A DNA stretch of 64,000 bases from JAIRVZ01 sp031553415 (GTDB taxonomy: Bacteria > Bacteroidota > Bacteroidia > Bacteroidales > Azobacteroidaceae): positions 7,841-71,840 of the forward strand of contig JAVBLO010000017.1 in NCBI GenBank assembly GCA_031553415.1. The letters run 5' to 3'. The position numbers and the translations under genes were made by a program. This document shows positions 18,360-26,352 of the stretch, one piece after another; positions within the stretch are counted from its first letter, which is position 1, and each line of letters begins with the position of its first letter. The notes under the pieces were generated by a model. The model was not told the origin of the DNA. It ran no database searches and saw only the letters and a program-made list of their open reading frames with translations.

Positions 18360-19463
18360 TTAGGAATTCATCTCCGAACAAGAGTTATACAACCCTCTCC
18401 ATTCCGAACCTCTTTTTTTCATTACATTTTCCAGATATTCTTTCCAGACTAGTTTGTCTTTGTCTTCATCTTTAACAACAGCACCCTGCAATCCAGCAGC
18501 GAGGTCGGAGTCGGTGATATTTCCATTACCAAAACTTCCGGCAAGCGCCATACTGTTTGTTATCAGCGAAATGGCTTCAGCTGTAGAGATAACCCCACTC
18601 GGAGATTTCAGTTTTTGCTTCTCATCTAAAGTCATTCCCTGACGTAACTCACGGAATATGGTTACAATCTTTTCAACAGCTTCATTTTTTGGCAATGTAG
18701 CTTTCAACCGATAGTTAGAAGATATTTCAGCCACACGTTTTGTTACAATTGCCACTTCCGTTTCCAGGTTTCCGGGAGAAGGCAAAACAATGATATTAAA
18801 ACGTCTTTTCAATGCTGATGACATATCATTTACTCCCCTGTCACGTGTGTTGGCTGTGGCAATAATTGAAAATCCCCGTTGGGCAGGCAATTCTTTAGAT
18901 AATTCAGGAATAGATATTGTTTTTTCCGACATGATAGAAATCAAAGCATCCTGTACTTCAGAAGCACAGCGGGATATTTCTTCAAAGCGGGCAACACTTC
19001 CGGTTTCCATCGCCCTGTAAATAGGGCTTTTGATTAATGCAGCATCATTGGGTCCATGAGCTAACAACATGGCATAATTCCATGAATAACGGATATGTTC
19101 TTCTCCCGTTCCGGCCGTCCCTTGAATTACTTTAGCTGAATCACCACAAATAGCAGCAGTCAGGTTCTCCGAAAGCCACGATTTGGCGGTTCCGGGCTCA
19201 CCAATCAACAACAAAGCCCTGTCAGTAAGCAAGGTTGCAATAGCAATTTCCACCAAACGATTATGACCTATGTATTTAGGAGTAATATTCACACCTCCGG
19301 CTTTTCCTCCGGTAATAAATTTATATACTGCTTTAGGCGACAATTGCCATCCTATTGGTTTTTCTTCTTTGGCATCTTCGGCTTTCAAAGCTTCAAGTTC
19401 GGCAGCATAAAGTAACTCCGCAGGAAGACGTAGCGCATCTGTTAATTCTGTTTTATTTGACAT
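18360..19463 (-). CDS. MoxR-family AAA+ ATPase (YehL-like)
   Basis: 367 residues. Walker A GEPGTAKS at 88-95; Walker B region VARFEEISRC at 157-166; sensor-1 IATANTRDRG at 201-210; then ALKRRFNII with the arginine-finger region. The preceding LPAELLYAAELEAL and the GWQLSPKAV segment fit the YehL subgroup. MoxR ATPases act as chaperone motors together with VWA proteins. Here the partner VWA, DUF5682, HEAT and SWIM genes lie on the same strand. The gap to the HEAT gene upstream is 16 bp, so the genes are surely co-transcribed. Confidence 0.9.
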   Translation of the reverse strand: MSNKTELTDALRLPAELLYAAELEALKAEDAKEEKPIGWQLSPKAVYKFITGGKAGGVNITPKYIGHNRLVEIAIATLLTDRALLLIGEPGTAKSWLSENLTAAICGDSAKVIQGTAGTGEEHIRYSWNYAMLLAHGPNDAALIKSPIYRAMETGSVARFEEISRCASEVQDALISIMSEKTISIPELSKELPAQRGFSIIATANTRDRGVNDMSSALKRRFNIIVLPSPGNLETEVAIVTKRVAEISSNYRLKATLPKNEAVEKIVTIFRELRQGMTLDEKQKLKSPSGVISTAEAISLITNSMALAGSFGNGNITDSDLAAGLQGAVVKDEDKDKLVWKEYLENVMKKRGSEWRGLYNSCSEMNS

Positions 19464-19479
19464 TTTTAATTGTTCATTT

Positions 19480-21366
19480 TTAATTTTTAATTCTATTAAT
19501 CAACTGTTGAAATTTTCCTGGATTAGCTTCTATTTTCTTTGCAATATCCTGATAATACTCTACATTGCTTTTCTGATAAATAACAAGGAACCTTTTAGCA
19601 TAATCTTTCGGAAAATCTTTCAGATAATCAGCTTCGGAAACATGTTTGTAAATCTCCGAATCATAACTGTAATATTTATTATTCTCCAATGATGCGGTCA
19701 ATAATTCGAATCTTTGCGACATACCCGATTCCATCAATTTATCAGTAACATAAATATACAAAGCATGATAAGGCAATCTCTTGCTTTTAATAACTTCTTC
19801 CATATATCCTTTCAATGCTTTTTTGCTTTGATCGCTTTGAGAACCGGAACAAGATATTATCAAAAAGAGCAGTTCTACATTTGAATTCCAGTTTTTCTCT
19901 CCTTTTCCCAAGAATAAATCAACCCATCTTTTATCTAACTTATCAGGACTCAAAACCAAATCTTTCCAGGTAGCATAACCATTGTAATTTCCTTCGGCAT
20001 AAGTACTGATCAATATGCGATTCATCAGCTTATCTTCCCTGAAGCATTTGCTGAAAAGATCATATATTTTCTCTTTTCCGAATTCTGCTGCTGCAATTCC
20101 AAAATACTGAACGGAAACATATTCCCACCAATTTTTCTGTACCAACGGATTTTCAAATAACCGCTTCAATGTTTGACGGGTAAGGTCTGTGTTGATTTTT
20201 CCCAAGTTGATACAGATATTCATTACAAGGGATTTGGAAGTATTCCCAAGTACGGCTTTTTTCTTATTAATTAACTTGTTGAATTTTTCATTAGTCAATA
20301 TATCTTCCCAGAATTGTATGATATAACCCTCTGTTTTACCTTGCAAAGCAGGAAATTCAGCCGACAATTTATCTAAACCGGCAATGAGTTTCTTATCATC
20401 CGTTTCATCTTCCATTGAAATAAATGCTTCAAAATCATCACGGATTTTTTTGTAAACATCTTCCAGGAAGAACGAAATTTTCCCGGCATTGAGGGCAGCA
20501 ACTATACCTTCCAGATTTGTATTGTTTTTATTATTTACAAATACTTGCAACAGTTTCTCCAGACTTGTTTTTGTATTAAGCTTCGCTAAAGACAAATAAG
20601 CAGTTTCCCTGACAAGTTTATGCTTATCATCGGCTAATTTGATAATCAAATTTTCGTTTTCAGGATTATCAGCTAGCATCTTAACTGCCTCAGCCTGCAA
20701 ATTAACTACATCACCTTCCAACACTTTTTCAATCATTTCATTGATCTCCTTATCGTGCATTTGATAAAGCAAACGAAACCGGCGGACATCTTCCGTACGG
20801 CCTTCATAACTGAAATTCTTTTTGAGAAAAGGTAACACTTTGATTCCGACAGAGGGAATTACAGTTTTTTCAATATAGTCGGCTAAATCGGAATATTTAT
20901 CAGCCAGCCCTTTATCTAAATATTCAAAAGTGCGGAAATCATTGAATATACCTTGCTTGAAGCCGTTTTCTACTATTGCCATACGACCTTGATTAGTCGT
21001 TGTAAGCGCCTCTATCACAGGTTTCAGTTCAAGATAGGAAACCGAAGTATTCAGTTCTTGCAGATTGAAAGCAGGCTGCAATTCCGAAACTTCAGTATTT
21101 TCTGCTGTCATTTCACCTTGTGTGTATAGAACTGAATAGAGCAAAATGCCAGTGTTTAACAGTTTCTCTGCTGAATCAGTTGTTTCCGACTGCATCAATT
21201 CTTCTACATTTTGAGCCAACTTTTTGAAAACAGGCGCCTTTTCTCCCATTTTATTCAAAACAGGTAATTGCTTGCCTAACCGGGGATCATTTTTAGCAAA
21301 CTTACTTCCGGCAATATAAAGCCGGTTTATTTCCTGTTGCAAATCATATAATGCTTGTATTTTCAT
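19480..21366 (-). CDS. HEAT-repeat-like helical protein of the yeh-type operon
   Basis: 628 residues, almost wholly alpha-helical, with no signal peptide or membrane helix. HEAT-like units are clearest around 225-290 (EAVKMLADNPENENLIIKLA followed by DDKHKLVRETAYLSLAKL). Such solenoids act as scaffolds. The gene is placed between SWIM and MoxR genes, which suggests an adaptor in the same complex. No catalytic motif was seen. Confidence 0.65.
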   Translation of the reverse strand: MKIQALYDLQQEINRLYIAGSKFAKNDPRLGKQLPVLNKMGEKAPVFKKLAQNVEELMQSETTDSAEKLLNTGILLYSVLYTQGEMTAENTEVSELQPAFNLQELNTSVSYLELKPVIEALTTTNQGRMAIVENGFKQGIFNDFRTFEYLDKGLADKYSDLADYIEKTVIPSVGIKVLPFLKKNFSYEGRTEDVRRFRLLYQMHDKEINEMIEKVLEGDVVNLQAEAVKMLADNPENENLIIKLADDKHKLVRETAYLSLAKLNTKTSLEKLLQVFVNNKNNTNLEGIVAALNAGKISFFLEDVYKKIRDDFEAFISMEDETDDKKLIAGLDKLSAEFPALQGKTEGYIIQFWEDILTNEKFNKLINKKKAVLGNTSKSLVMNICINLGKINTDLTRQTLKRLFENPLVQKNWWEYVSVQYFGIAAAEFGKEKIYDLFSKCFREDKLMNRILISTYAEGNYNGYATWKDLVLSPDKLDKRWVDLFLGKGEKNWNSNVELLFLIISCSGSQSDQSKKALKGYMEEVIKSKRLPYHALYIYVTDKLMESGMSQRFELLTASLENNKYYSYDSEIYKHVSEADYLKDFPKDYAKRFLVIYQKSNVEYYQDIAKKIEANPGKFQQLINRIKN

Positions 21367-21440
21367 GATTCTTTTTAATTATTGTATTGCCACGATTTTT
21401 GTTATATTGAAAATTGATTAAAGAACAACGTCTGAGTTTC

Positions 21441-21470
21441 CTGTCATTGCGGGGAAAGCCCCAATGACAG
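21441..21470. repeat. Intergenic hairpin (CTGTCATTG...CAATGACAG)
   Basis: CTGTCATTGCGGGG and CCCCAATGACAG pair with a two-base bulge and an AAAG loop. It lies in the 130-bp gap between the SWIM gene and the HEAT gene. It may be a dispersed repeat or an mRNA processing site; there is no T-tract. Confidence 0.5.
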
Positions 21471-21496
21471 CAGTTTGCACAAATGTTGCTCATTTA

Positions 21497-22936
21497 TCAG
21501 TATAGTAAACGGATTATTTTTTCTCTTGTCAGTATTGATAACGGGCGTGCTGAAAACAAGCCTGTTTCAACATTATTTTCAAACATAACAGTCATGCTAC
21601 AACCTTTTATTTCAGGAGAAAGTATGGCTTGCAATGTGTTTTCTACCGTATTATCAAAATAAGTAGAGTCTTTGAGTGTGAGCTTATTACCGGATTCATC
21701 TTCCAAAACGACATGTTCTCCCATCAAATATACTTTGTGAAGACAAATCAATGCAACAGGATTTTTATCCATTAACGGATTTTTAATGGATGCTTTGACC
21801 GTTTTTACCAATTCGGCATAATTATTAGCTGTAAAAGACTGGGCTTTTTGTATTTCTACAGAAGTAATGTCTTTTACCGAAAAATCATCCCAACGGGCAC
21901 GGGGATTAATATCTCCGGGATAGATATACAATTCTTTTGTGTGCAATACATCAAAAAAACTGTTTTCTTCCTTTATATAATTTTTAGCTTTATAAGGACG
22001 GTAATTCTTTGTTTTGTAGATTTTTCCCGAACGGAGATTAAGCCAGTAACCTTCATCAACATATTCCTTACGCGCTATATCGTCGTAGTTATAAAACGAA
22101 AGTTGCAGTAATTCCGCATTTTCTTCCCATAAACCATATTGCATCAGTTCGGTCAATTTCCATGCATATCCGATTTGCTCTTCTATGGGTGAATTCAACT
22201 CTATAAGTTCGGGATTTTCTTTTTTAGCAGTAAGATATTCTCTGCTTTTTTTCAACAGTGCATAAATATAATTGACATGGTCGATAACACGGGTATACTG
22301 GTCGTTTTTTACTTCATTGATTTCCAACAATAAATCATTAAAAGCAGTCTGAATACCATTAATATAATAATTTCCTAATTGTTTGATTTGTTCGGAAAAT
22401 GTTCTTTTCGATTGGGCATCGACAGAAGATAAACCTGTTTGTACAATGCTGCGAATCAGTTTTTCGGCAATTTCCAATCCCAACAATTGGGCTTCTGTCT
22501 TTTTTACAAGTGCATTCAACCTGGCTTTCGGATTTTTAGGTGGTTCATTGGCAGAACTTTTGACTTCGTCTTTTTCTTTTTCTTTCTTTTCCTGCCTTTT
22601 TTCTATTTTGGTACGTTTGGAAGCAATATCTTCAGGGACATCCGCTTCTACAAATGTATCTCCATTGGCACAGGCATACAATAACCCAAGTACATGCTTA
22701 CAAGGGATTTGCCGGCTGGGGCAATTACAACGGAATACAGGAACATTTTCTTCGATATAATCAGCCGAGCAATAATAAGGATTTTTACCGCTTCCGGCGC
22801 ACTGTCCGAAAATCAATGTATTGTCTGCAGATTTGGAAAGTTGAGATAATTTCTTTTTGGAATATAAATCCCGACCATTCTTGGCTGCATCAGCATTAGG
22901 GGCAAGAAGTTCAACTTCTTTAGTCGTAATATTCAT
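21497..22936 (-). CDS. SWIM zinc-finger protein (YehQ-like)
   Basis: 479 residues. The SWIM motif CxCx6CxH is formed by C70, C72, C79 and H81 (CNCPSRQIPCKH), followed by VLGLLYACANG. A charged, lysine-rich linker is seen at about 105-135 (KIEKRQEKKEKEKDEVK). SWIM domains bind zinc and mediate DNA or protein binding. It is first in the operon SWIM-HEAT-MoxR-DUF5682-(DUF559)-VWA, matching the gene content of E. coli yehL/M/P/Q. A possible promoter -7 box (TATTTTTG on the minus strand, 22966-22973) lies 30 nt before the start. Confidence 0.85.
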   Translation of the reverse strand: MNITTKEVELLAPNADAAKNGRDLYSKKKLSQLSKSADNTLIFGQCAGSGKNPYYCSADYIEENVPVFRCNCPSRQIPCKHVLGLLYACANGDTFVEADVPEDIASKRTKIEKRQEKKEKEKDEVKSSANEPPKNPKARLNALVKKTEAQLLGLEIAEKLIRSIVQTGLSSVDAQSKRTFSEQIKQLGNYYINGIQTAFNDLLLEINEVKNDQYTRVIDHVNYIYALLKKSREYLTAKKENPELIELNSPIEEQIGYAWKLTELMQYGLWEENAELLQLSFYNYDDIARKEYVDEGYWLNLRSGKIYKTKNYRPYKAKNYIKEENSFFDVLHTKELYIYPGDINPRARWDDFSVKDITSVEIQKAQSFTANNYAELVKTVKASIKNPLMDKNPVALICLHKVYLMGEHVVLEDESGNKLTLKDSTYFDNTVENTLQAILSPEIKGCSMTVMFENNVETGLFSARPLSILTREKIIRLLY

Positions 22937-22980
22937 GGTGCTATATTAGTAGTGATTTGAAAACACAAAAATAATAAAAC

Positions 22981-23127
22981 CTCGCACAGATTTCACAGAT
23001 TACACAGATTTATTTTTTATGGGAAAACCACAAATTTCACGAATCTACACTTAATTGCCTTGTTAATACAATGTGTAGATTTGTGAAATTCGTGGTTAAA
23101 TTTTCTAATCTGTGTAATCTGTGTGAG
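22981..23127. repeat. Nested inverted repeat (CACAGATTT type) downstream of the membrane-protein gene
   Basis: The outer arms carry 9-bp units CACAGATTT/CACAGATTA (22984-23010) mirrored by AATCTGTGTAATCTGTG (23107-23123). The inner 25-bp arms (23026-23050 and 23073-23097) differ at two positions. The outer sequence recurs at 49101-49129. It probably folds at the 3' end of the gene that stops at 23129. Confidence 0.6.
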
Positions 23128-23128
23128 G

Positions 23129-24589
23129 TCAAAATTGCTCCAAACTCTTGATCCCTTCGCGGTTAAAGGCAATCCGGTAACGTTTCAGTTCCAGTTGGTC
23201 CATATATTGATAACGCAAAATAAAATTCACGTAATATATTTTTTCGCCTTCGATAATCTTGTAGTCAACTTCTTCATCTCTAATATATAAAGGGACATGT
23301 GCATCATCCATCTTGCGGATAAATTCGGAAACATTCAGGCGGATGATATTATTCACGCCATCCACAGGATATATATTGGCCTTATTGATTTCCTTGCGGC
23401 TCAAAAACATTTGTGAGCGGTACAAAATAATTTTTTCGTCGTTAATCCGGTTTTCAGCTTCCAAAATAGCGGAACGATTGCGCAATTGAATGACTTCCCG
23501 TGGCGTTTGTTCTTCCTTTACAAATGTTTGGCTTTCCTTATACCAGCCTAATGAAACACCATTAAAGCTGATATCTGTTTTATTGTCGAAATACTTGCTG
23601 TCTAATTTGTGGGCAAAATAAAACCTTGACAATTCCTTGATACGATCTTTTAGCATATAGCTGACAACCAATGCAATAAACAACGGCAACGTAAAATTTC
23701 CATACTTGACCTGAAATGAAAATGCAATTACCGTGGCAAAAATCATTGAAATACCAGCAGCAATACTATAATAAAATTGTCTTACTAATGTTCCGTCTTC
23801 CCGTTTTTTCGTGTTCAGAAAAAGTTGGCTTTCAATATATTTTTTCAAAGCACTGTAACGGAATACAGCATCCCGGTTATGATTCCGACTTTCACTATCT
23901 ACAATAGGAAACCCTTTTTCTTTTTTATATTTAATTTCAGTTTCAATAAGTTCCAGAAGTCCTTCCTTTTCTTCCGGATAAGAATCACTTTGGAGTTCCC
24001 GCAACCACATGAGCAATTTGAACGTATGCAACTCTATCAGGTTGCTCATAAATTCATCTCCAAAAAGATAATATCCGAAAACACTTTTTTCGACGGTAGG
24101 GACATGAATTATTTCTATCAGGTTCCGGTAAGCCGATGCAATCGCCGAAACATTCCGGATATAAGCAGCAATCAAAAACTCACGTTCTTTTTCCGATTTA
24201 CAACCTTTAATATGGTTGATATCTTCGCGTAAAGCACTTTTCAATATGGATTGAAACATTTTGATATGTGTTTCATAATTAGCAACATTCGCCTGAGTAG
24301 GCTCACTCGCCAGATTTTGAAACGACAAAATCAGCAACCGCAACGGTAGTTTGCTTTCGTTGGCGATATCCCGCAATAGATATACAGGCGTAATCAACCT
24401 GATATTGGATTTTACATCCCTGTAAAATTCGGATTTGGAATAGGTATATTGATTGATATCCAATGGATTGGGTATAAAAACCCACATATTCATTGAAAAA
24501 TCATTTTCTTCCTGGTTTTGCCGGGCATTAAAACCAATTTTCAGCTCTATCGAAAATTTATCGTGAATCTTTATGTGTTCCTCAATCAT
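23129..24589 (-). CDS. Membrane protein of unknown family
   Basis: 486 residues that I do not recognise. Residues 1-250 are soluble and helical, with no motif identified. Two adjacent transmembrane segments follow at about 275-315 (FYYSIAAGISMIFATVIAF and FTLPLFIALVVSYML), then a charged cytosolic-type tail of about 165 residues ending in beta-rich IYYVNFILRYQYMDQLELKR. There is no signal peptide. It is divergent from the Nudix regulator, with a 117-bp shared intergenic region. A TACCTTTG -7 box (minus strand, 24613-24620) lies 24 nt upstream of its start. Membership in the neighbouring NrtR-like regulon is possible but unproven. Confidence 0.6.
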   Translation of the reverse strand: MIEEHIKIHDKFSIELKIGFNARQNQEENDFSMNMWVFIPNPLDINQYTYSKSEFYRDVKSNIRLITPVYLLRDIANESKLPLRLLILSFQNLASEPTQANVANYETHIKMFQSILKSALREDINHIKGCKSEKEREFLIAAYIRNVSAIASAYRNLIEIIHVPTVEKSVFGYYLFGDEFMSNLIELHTFKLLMWLRELQSDSYPEEKEGLLELIETEIKYKKEKGFPIVDSESRNHNRDAVFRYSALKKYIESQLFLNTKKREDGTLVRQFYYSIAAGISMIFATVIAFSFQVKYGNFTLPLFIALVVSYMLKDRIKELSRFYFAHKLDSKYFDNKTDISFNGVSLGWYKESQTFVKEEQTPREVIQLRNRSAILEAENRINDEKIILYRSQMFLSRKEINKANIYPVDGVNNIIRLNVSEFIRKMDDAHVPLYIRDEEVDYKIIEGEKIYYVNFILRYQYMDQLELKRYRIAFNREGIKSLEQF

Positions 24590-24677
24590 AATCTGTTAGC
24601 TATAAAGCGAAGCAAAGGTAAAAATATTTCATATAAAAATGGTGAAATAATTTTTCTCTTTCATTTTTAGTGTTTAT

Positions 24678-24700
24678 ATTTGCGTAATTACTACGCAAAT
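24678..24700. promoter_or_regulatory. NrtR-like operator, copy 1, overlapping the Nudix-regulator promoter
   Basis: ATTTGCGTA-ATTAC-TACGCAAAT is a perfect 9-bp-arm palindrome with a 5-bp spacer. It overlaps a TATATTTG -7 box (24675-24682) and ends 6 bp before the regulator's ATG at 24707. The same palindrome occurs twice at 31320-31397. The position implies autorepression. Confidence 0.75.
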
Positions 24701-24706
24701 TAAATT

Positions 24707-25414
24707 ATGGAACAAAACAAATATATATATGAATATCCACGGCCGGCAGTTACAACAGACTGTGTAATATTCGGTTTTGACGGAGGCGAACTTAAAGTTT
24801 TGTTAATTGAACGGGGAATCGAACCTTATAAAGATTACTGGGCATTGCCGGGCGGTTTTATCAATATGGATGAAGATGCGGAAACATGTGCCCGCAGAAA
24901 ACTCCGGGATGAAACTGCTCTTGAAAATATATTCATAGAGCAGTTATTTACATTTTCAAATGTTGATCGCGACCCTCGTCACCGGGTTATAAGCATCGCT
25001 TATTACGCCTTGGTAAAACTTTCAGATTATCATGCGCAAGCCGGAACCGGAGCCAATAATGTAAAATGGTTTCCTTTGTCGGAAGTCCCTTCCCTGGCAT
25101 TCGACCATGCCGGCATTTTAGAAACAGCCAGACAACGATTGAAAGGGAAAATTAAATACCAACCGATTGGTTTTGAATTGCTTCCTGAAAAATTCACCTT
25201 ACCCGAACTGCACAAACTTTATGAAATCATACTAGGAATATCTATAGACCGCCGGAATTTCAGGAAGAAAATGCTTGGCTTTAATCTATTGATTGACCAT
25301 AATGAATTGGTAAAAGGAGCTCCAAACCGGGCAGCCAAATTATACAGTTTCAACAGGCAAAAATATGAAGAATTGTCTAAAAACGGATTTTATTTTGATT
25401 GCGAACATATATAA
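24707..25414 (+). CDS. Nudix-type transcriptional regulator (NrtR-like)
   Basis: 235 residues: an N-terminal Nudix domain (about 10-150) fused to a C-terminal winged helix (about 160-235, containing FTLPELHKLYEIILG and DRRNFRKKML). This is the NrtR architecture. The Nudix box starting at G50 (GFINMDEDAETCARRKLRDE) has lysine where the catalytic REuxEE motif needs glutamate, as expected for a ligand-sensing, non-hydrolytic Nudix domain. NrtR relatives sense ADP-ribose-like or sugar ligands. A matching 21-bp palindrome covers its own promoter and recurs before the VWA-PurA-NADAR operon. Ligand unknown; an ADP-ribose derivative is a reasonable guess from the NADAR and Nudix genes controlled. Confidence 0.87.
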   Translation: MEQNKYIYEYPRPAVTTDCVIFGFDGGELKVLLIERGIEPYKDYWALPGGFINMDEDAETCARRKLRDETALENIFIEQLFTFSNVDRDPRHRVISIAYYALVKLSDYHAQAGTGANNVKWFPLSEVPSLAFDHAGILETARQRLKGKIKYQPIGFELLPEKFTLPELHKLYEIILGISIDRRNFRKKMLGFNLLIDHNELVKGAPNRAAKLYSFNRQKYEELSKNGFYFDCEHI

Positions 25415-25460
25415 GGGAGATGAGAAGTTCGCTTCGCTCTCTGGGAAATGGGAGATGTAA
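25413..25460. repeat. Degenerate 7-bp-period intergenic repeat (GGGAGAT type)
   Basis: GGGAGATGAGAAG and GGGAAATGGGAGATG enclose TTCGCTTCGCTCT. It lies between two co-directional genes, and a close relative (GGGAGATGGGAAGTG) is at 30280-30294 in the same regulon. Confidence 0.4.
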
Positions 25461-25461
25461 T

Positions 25462-26352
25462 ATGAACAACTATATCAACAGAATACTTTCGGCCAACTGG
25501 TATCCGGATATTTGTAAAACTCCGGATGATTACAAAGTTTTAGCCAAACATTTACATCCTGATGTAAATATAGATGTCGATGCTGTTTTAGCTTTTACCC
25601 ACCTCAACAACCTGAAAAACGATTTCAATAAAGGCTATGAATTTCAGGATGAATCAGGCGTTTACAGGTCTAATTACCTAATTCACAAATGGATTGGAGA
25701 TAAAAACTTGCTTAAAGTATCAAAATCGAATTACGACAAAATCATTTTTACAGCCAAAAGTAATTTTGATGAGAAATCGCTCAAACATTTTATGCGATAC
25801 ATTCCTTCCAACCTGGATTTTGAAGGAGAAGAACTGGTTTATCATTCCAACCGGAAATGCATTCCTTTAAGTAAAGTGATACAGCTTCTACCTGAAATAG
25901 ATAAAGACAAACATGCCAACTGGATTTATTCCAGGATGATAGAATTTGTCACCATGCTTGAAGCACTGGAAATTACACACGCAGGATTAAATCCGGATTC
26001 TGTTTTTGTCATTCCGGAAACTCACAGCATAAAGGTGGTTAGCTTTTATCATGTATGTATGGATAAAATCAAGACTATCAATGGAAAATACAAGAATTAT
26101 TATCCTCCACAACTTTTCGATACCAAAGAAGCTGGTTCGTATGTAGATATCAATCTGATAAAAAAAACAGCCATTTGTACTTTGGGCGATATCAGCGGCT
26201 CCGGTGTTCGTTTACGTTCTGATAAAAATGTGAATCAAAATGTGCTCGATTATTTACTCTCGCCTGATAATGAGGCTTTTTTATCCATGAGGAAATGGCG
26301 TGAAATTTTAGATAAAAATTATATCAAAGAATTCGTTCAGTTAAATATTTAG
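25462..26352 (+). CDS. J-domain protein with a C-terminal pseudokinase-like domain
   Basis: The start is ATG 25462; the frame is open to a TTG at 25399 but only through repeat DNA. 296 residues. Residues 22-58 match helix II-HPD-helix III of J domains (YKVLAKHLHPDVN, HPD at 32-34). Residues about 60-285 resemble a Ser/Thr kinase fold. The catalytic-loop equivalent is HAGLNPDS (173-180), lacking the HRD aspartate. The DFG equivalent reads VVSFYH. YYPPQLFDT and YVDINLIKKTA recall the APE and helix-F regions. It is therefore probably a catalytically dead kinase that could recruit DnaK. It follows the Nudix regulator and converges on the methyltransferase gene with a 12-bp tail overlap. Confidence 0.65.
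   Translation: MNNYINRILSANWYPDICKTPDDYKVLAKHLHPDVNIDVDAVLAFTHLNNLKNDFNKGYEFQDESGVYRSNYLIHKWIGDKNLLKVSKSNYDKIIFTAKSNFDEKSLKHFMRYIPSNLDFEGEELVYHSNRKCIPLSKVIQLLPEIDKDKHANWIYSRMIEFVTMLEALEITHAGLNPDSVFVIPETHSIKVVSFYHVCMDKIKTINGKYKNYYPPQLFDTKEAGSYVDINLIKKTAICTLGDISGSGVRLRSDKNVNQNVLDYLLSPDNEAFLSMRKWREILDKNYIKEFVQLNI

Noticed and set aside
22383..22760. 125-codon plus-strand ORF inside the SWIM gene
   Set aside because: Antisense shadow of a conserved zinc-binding region.
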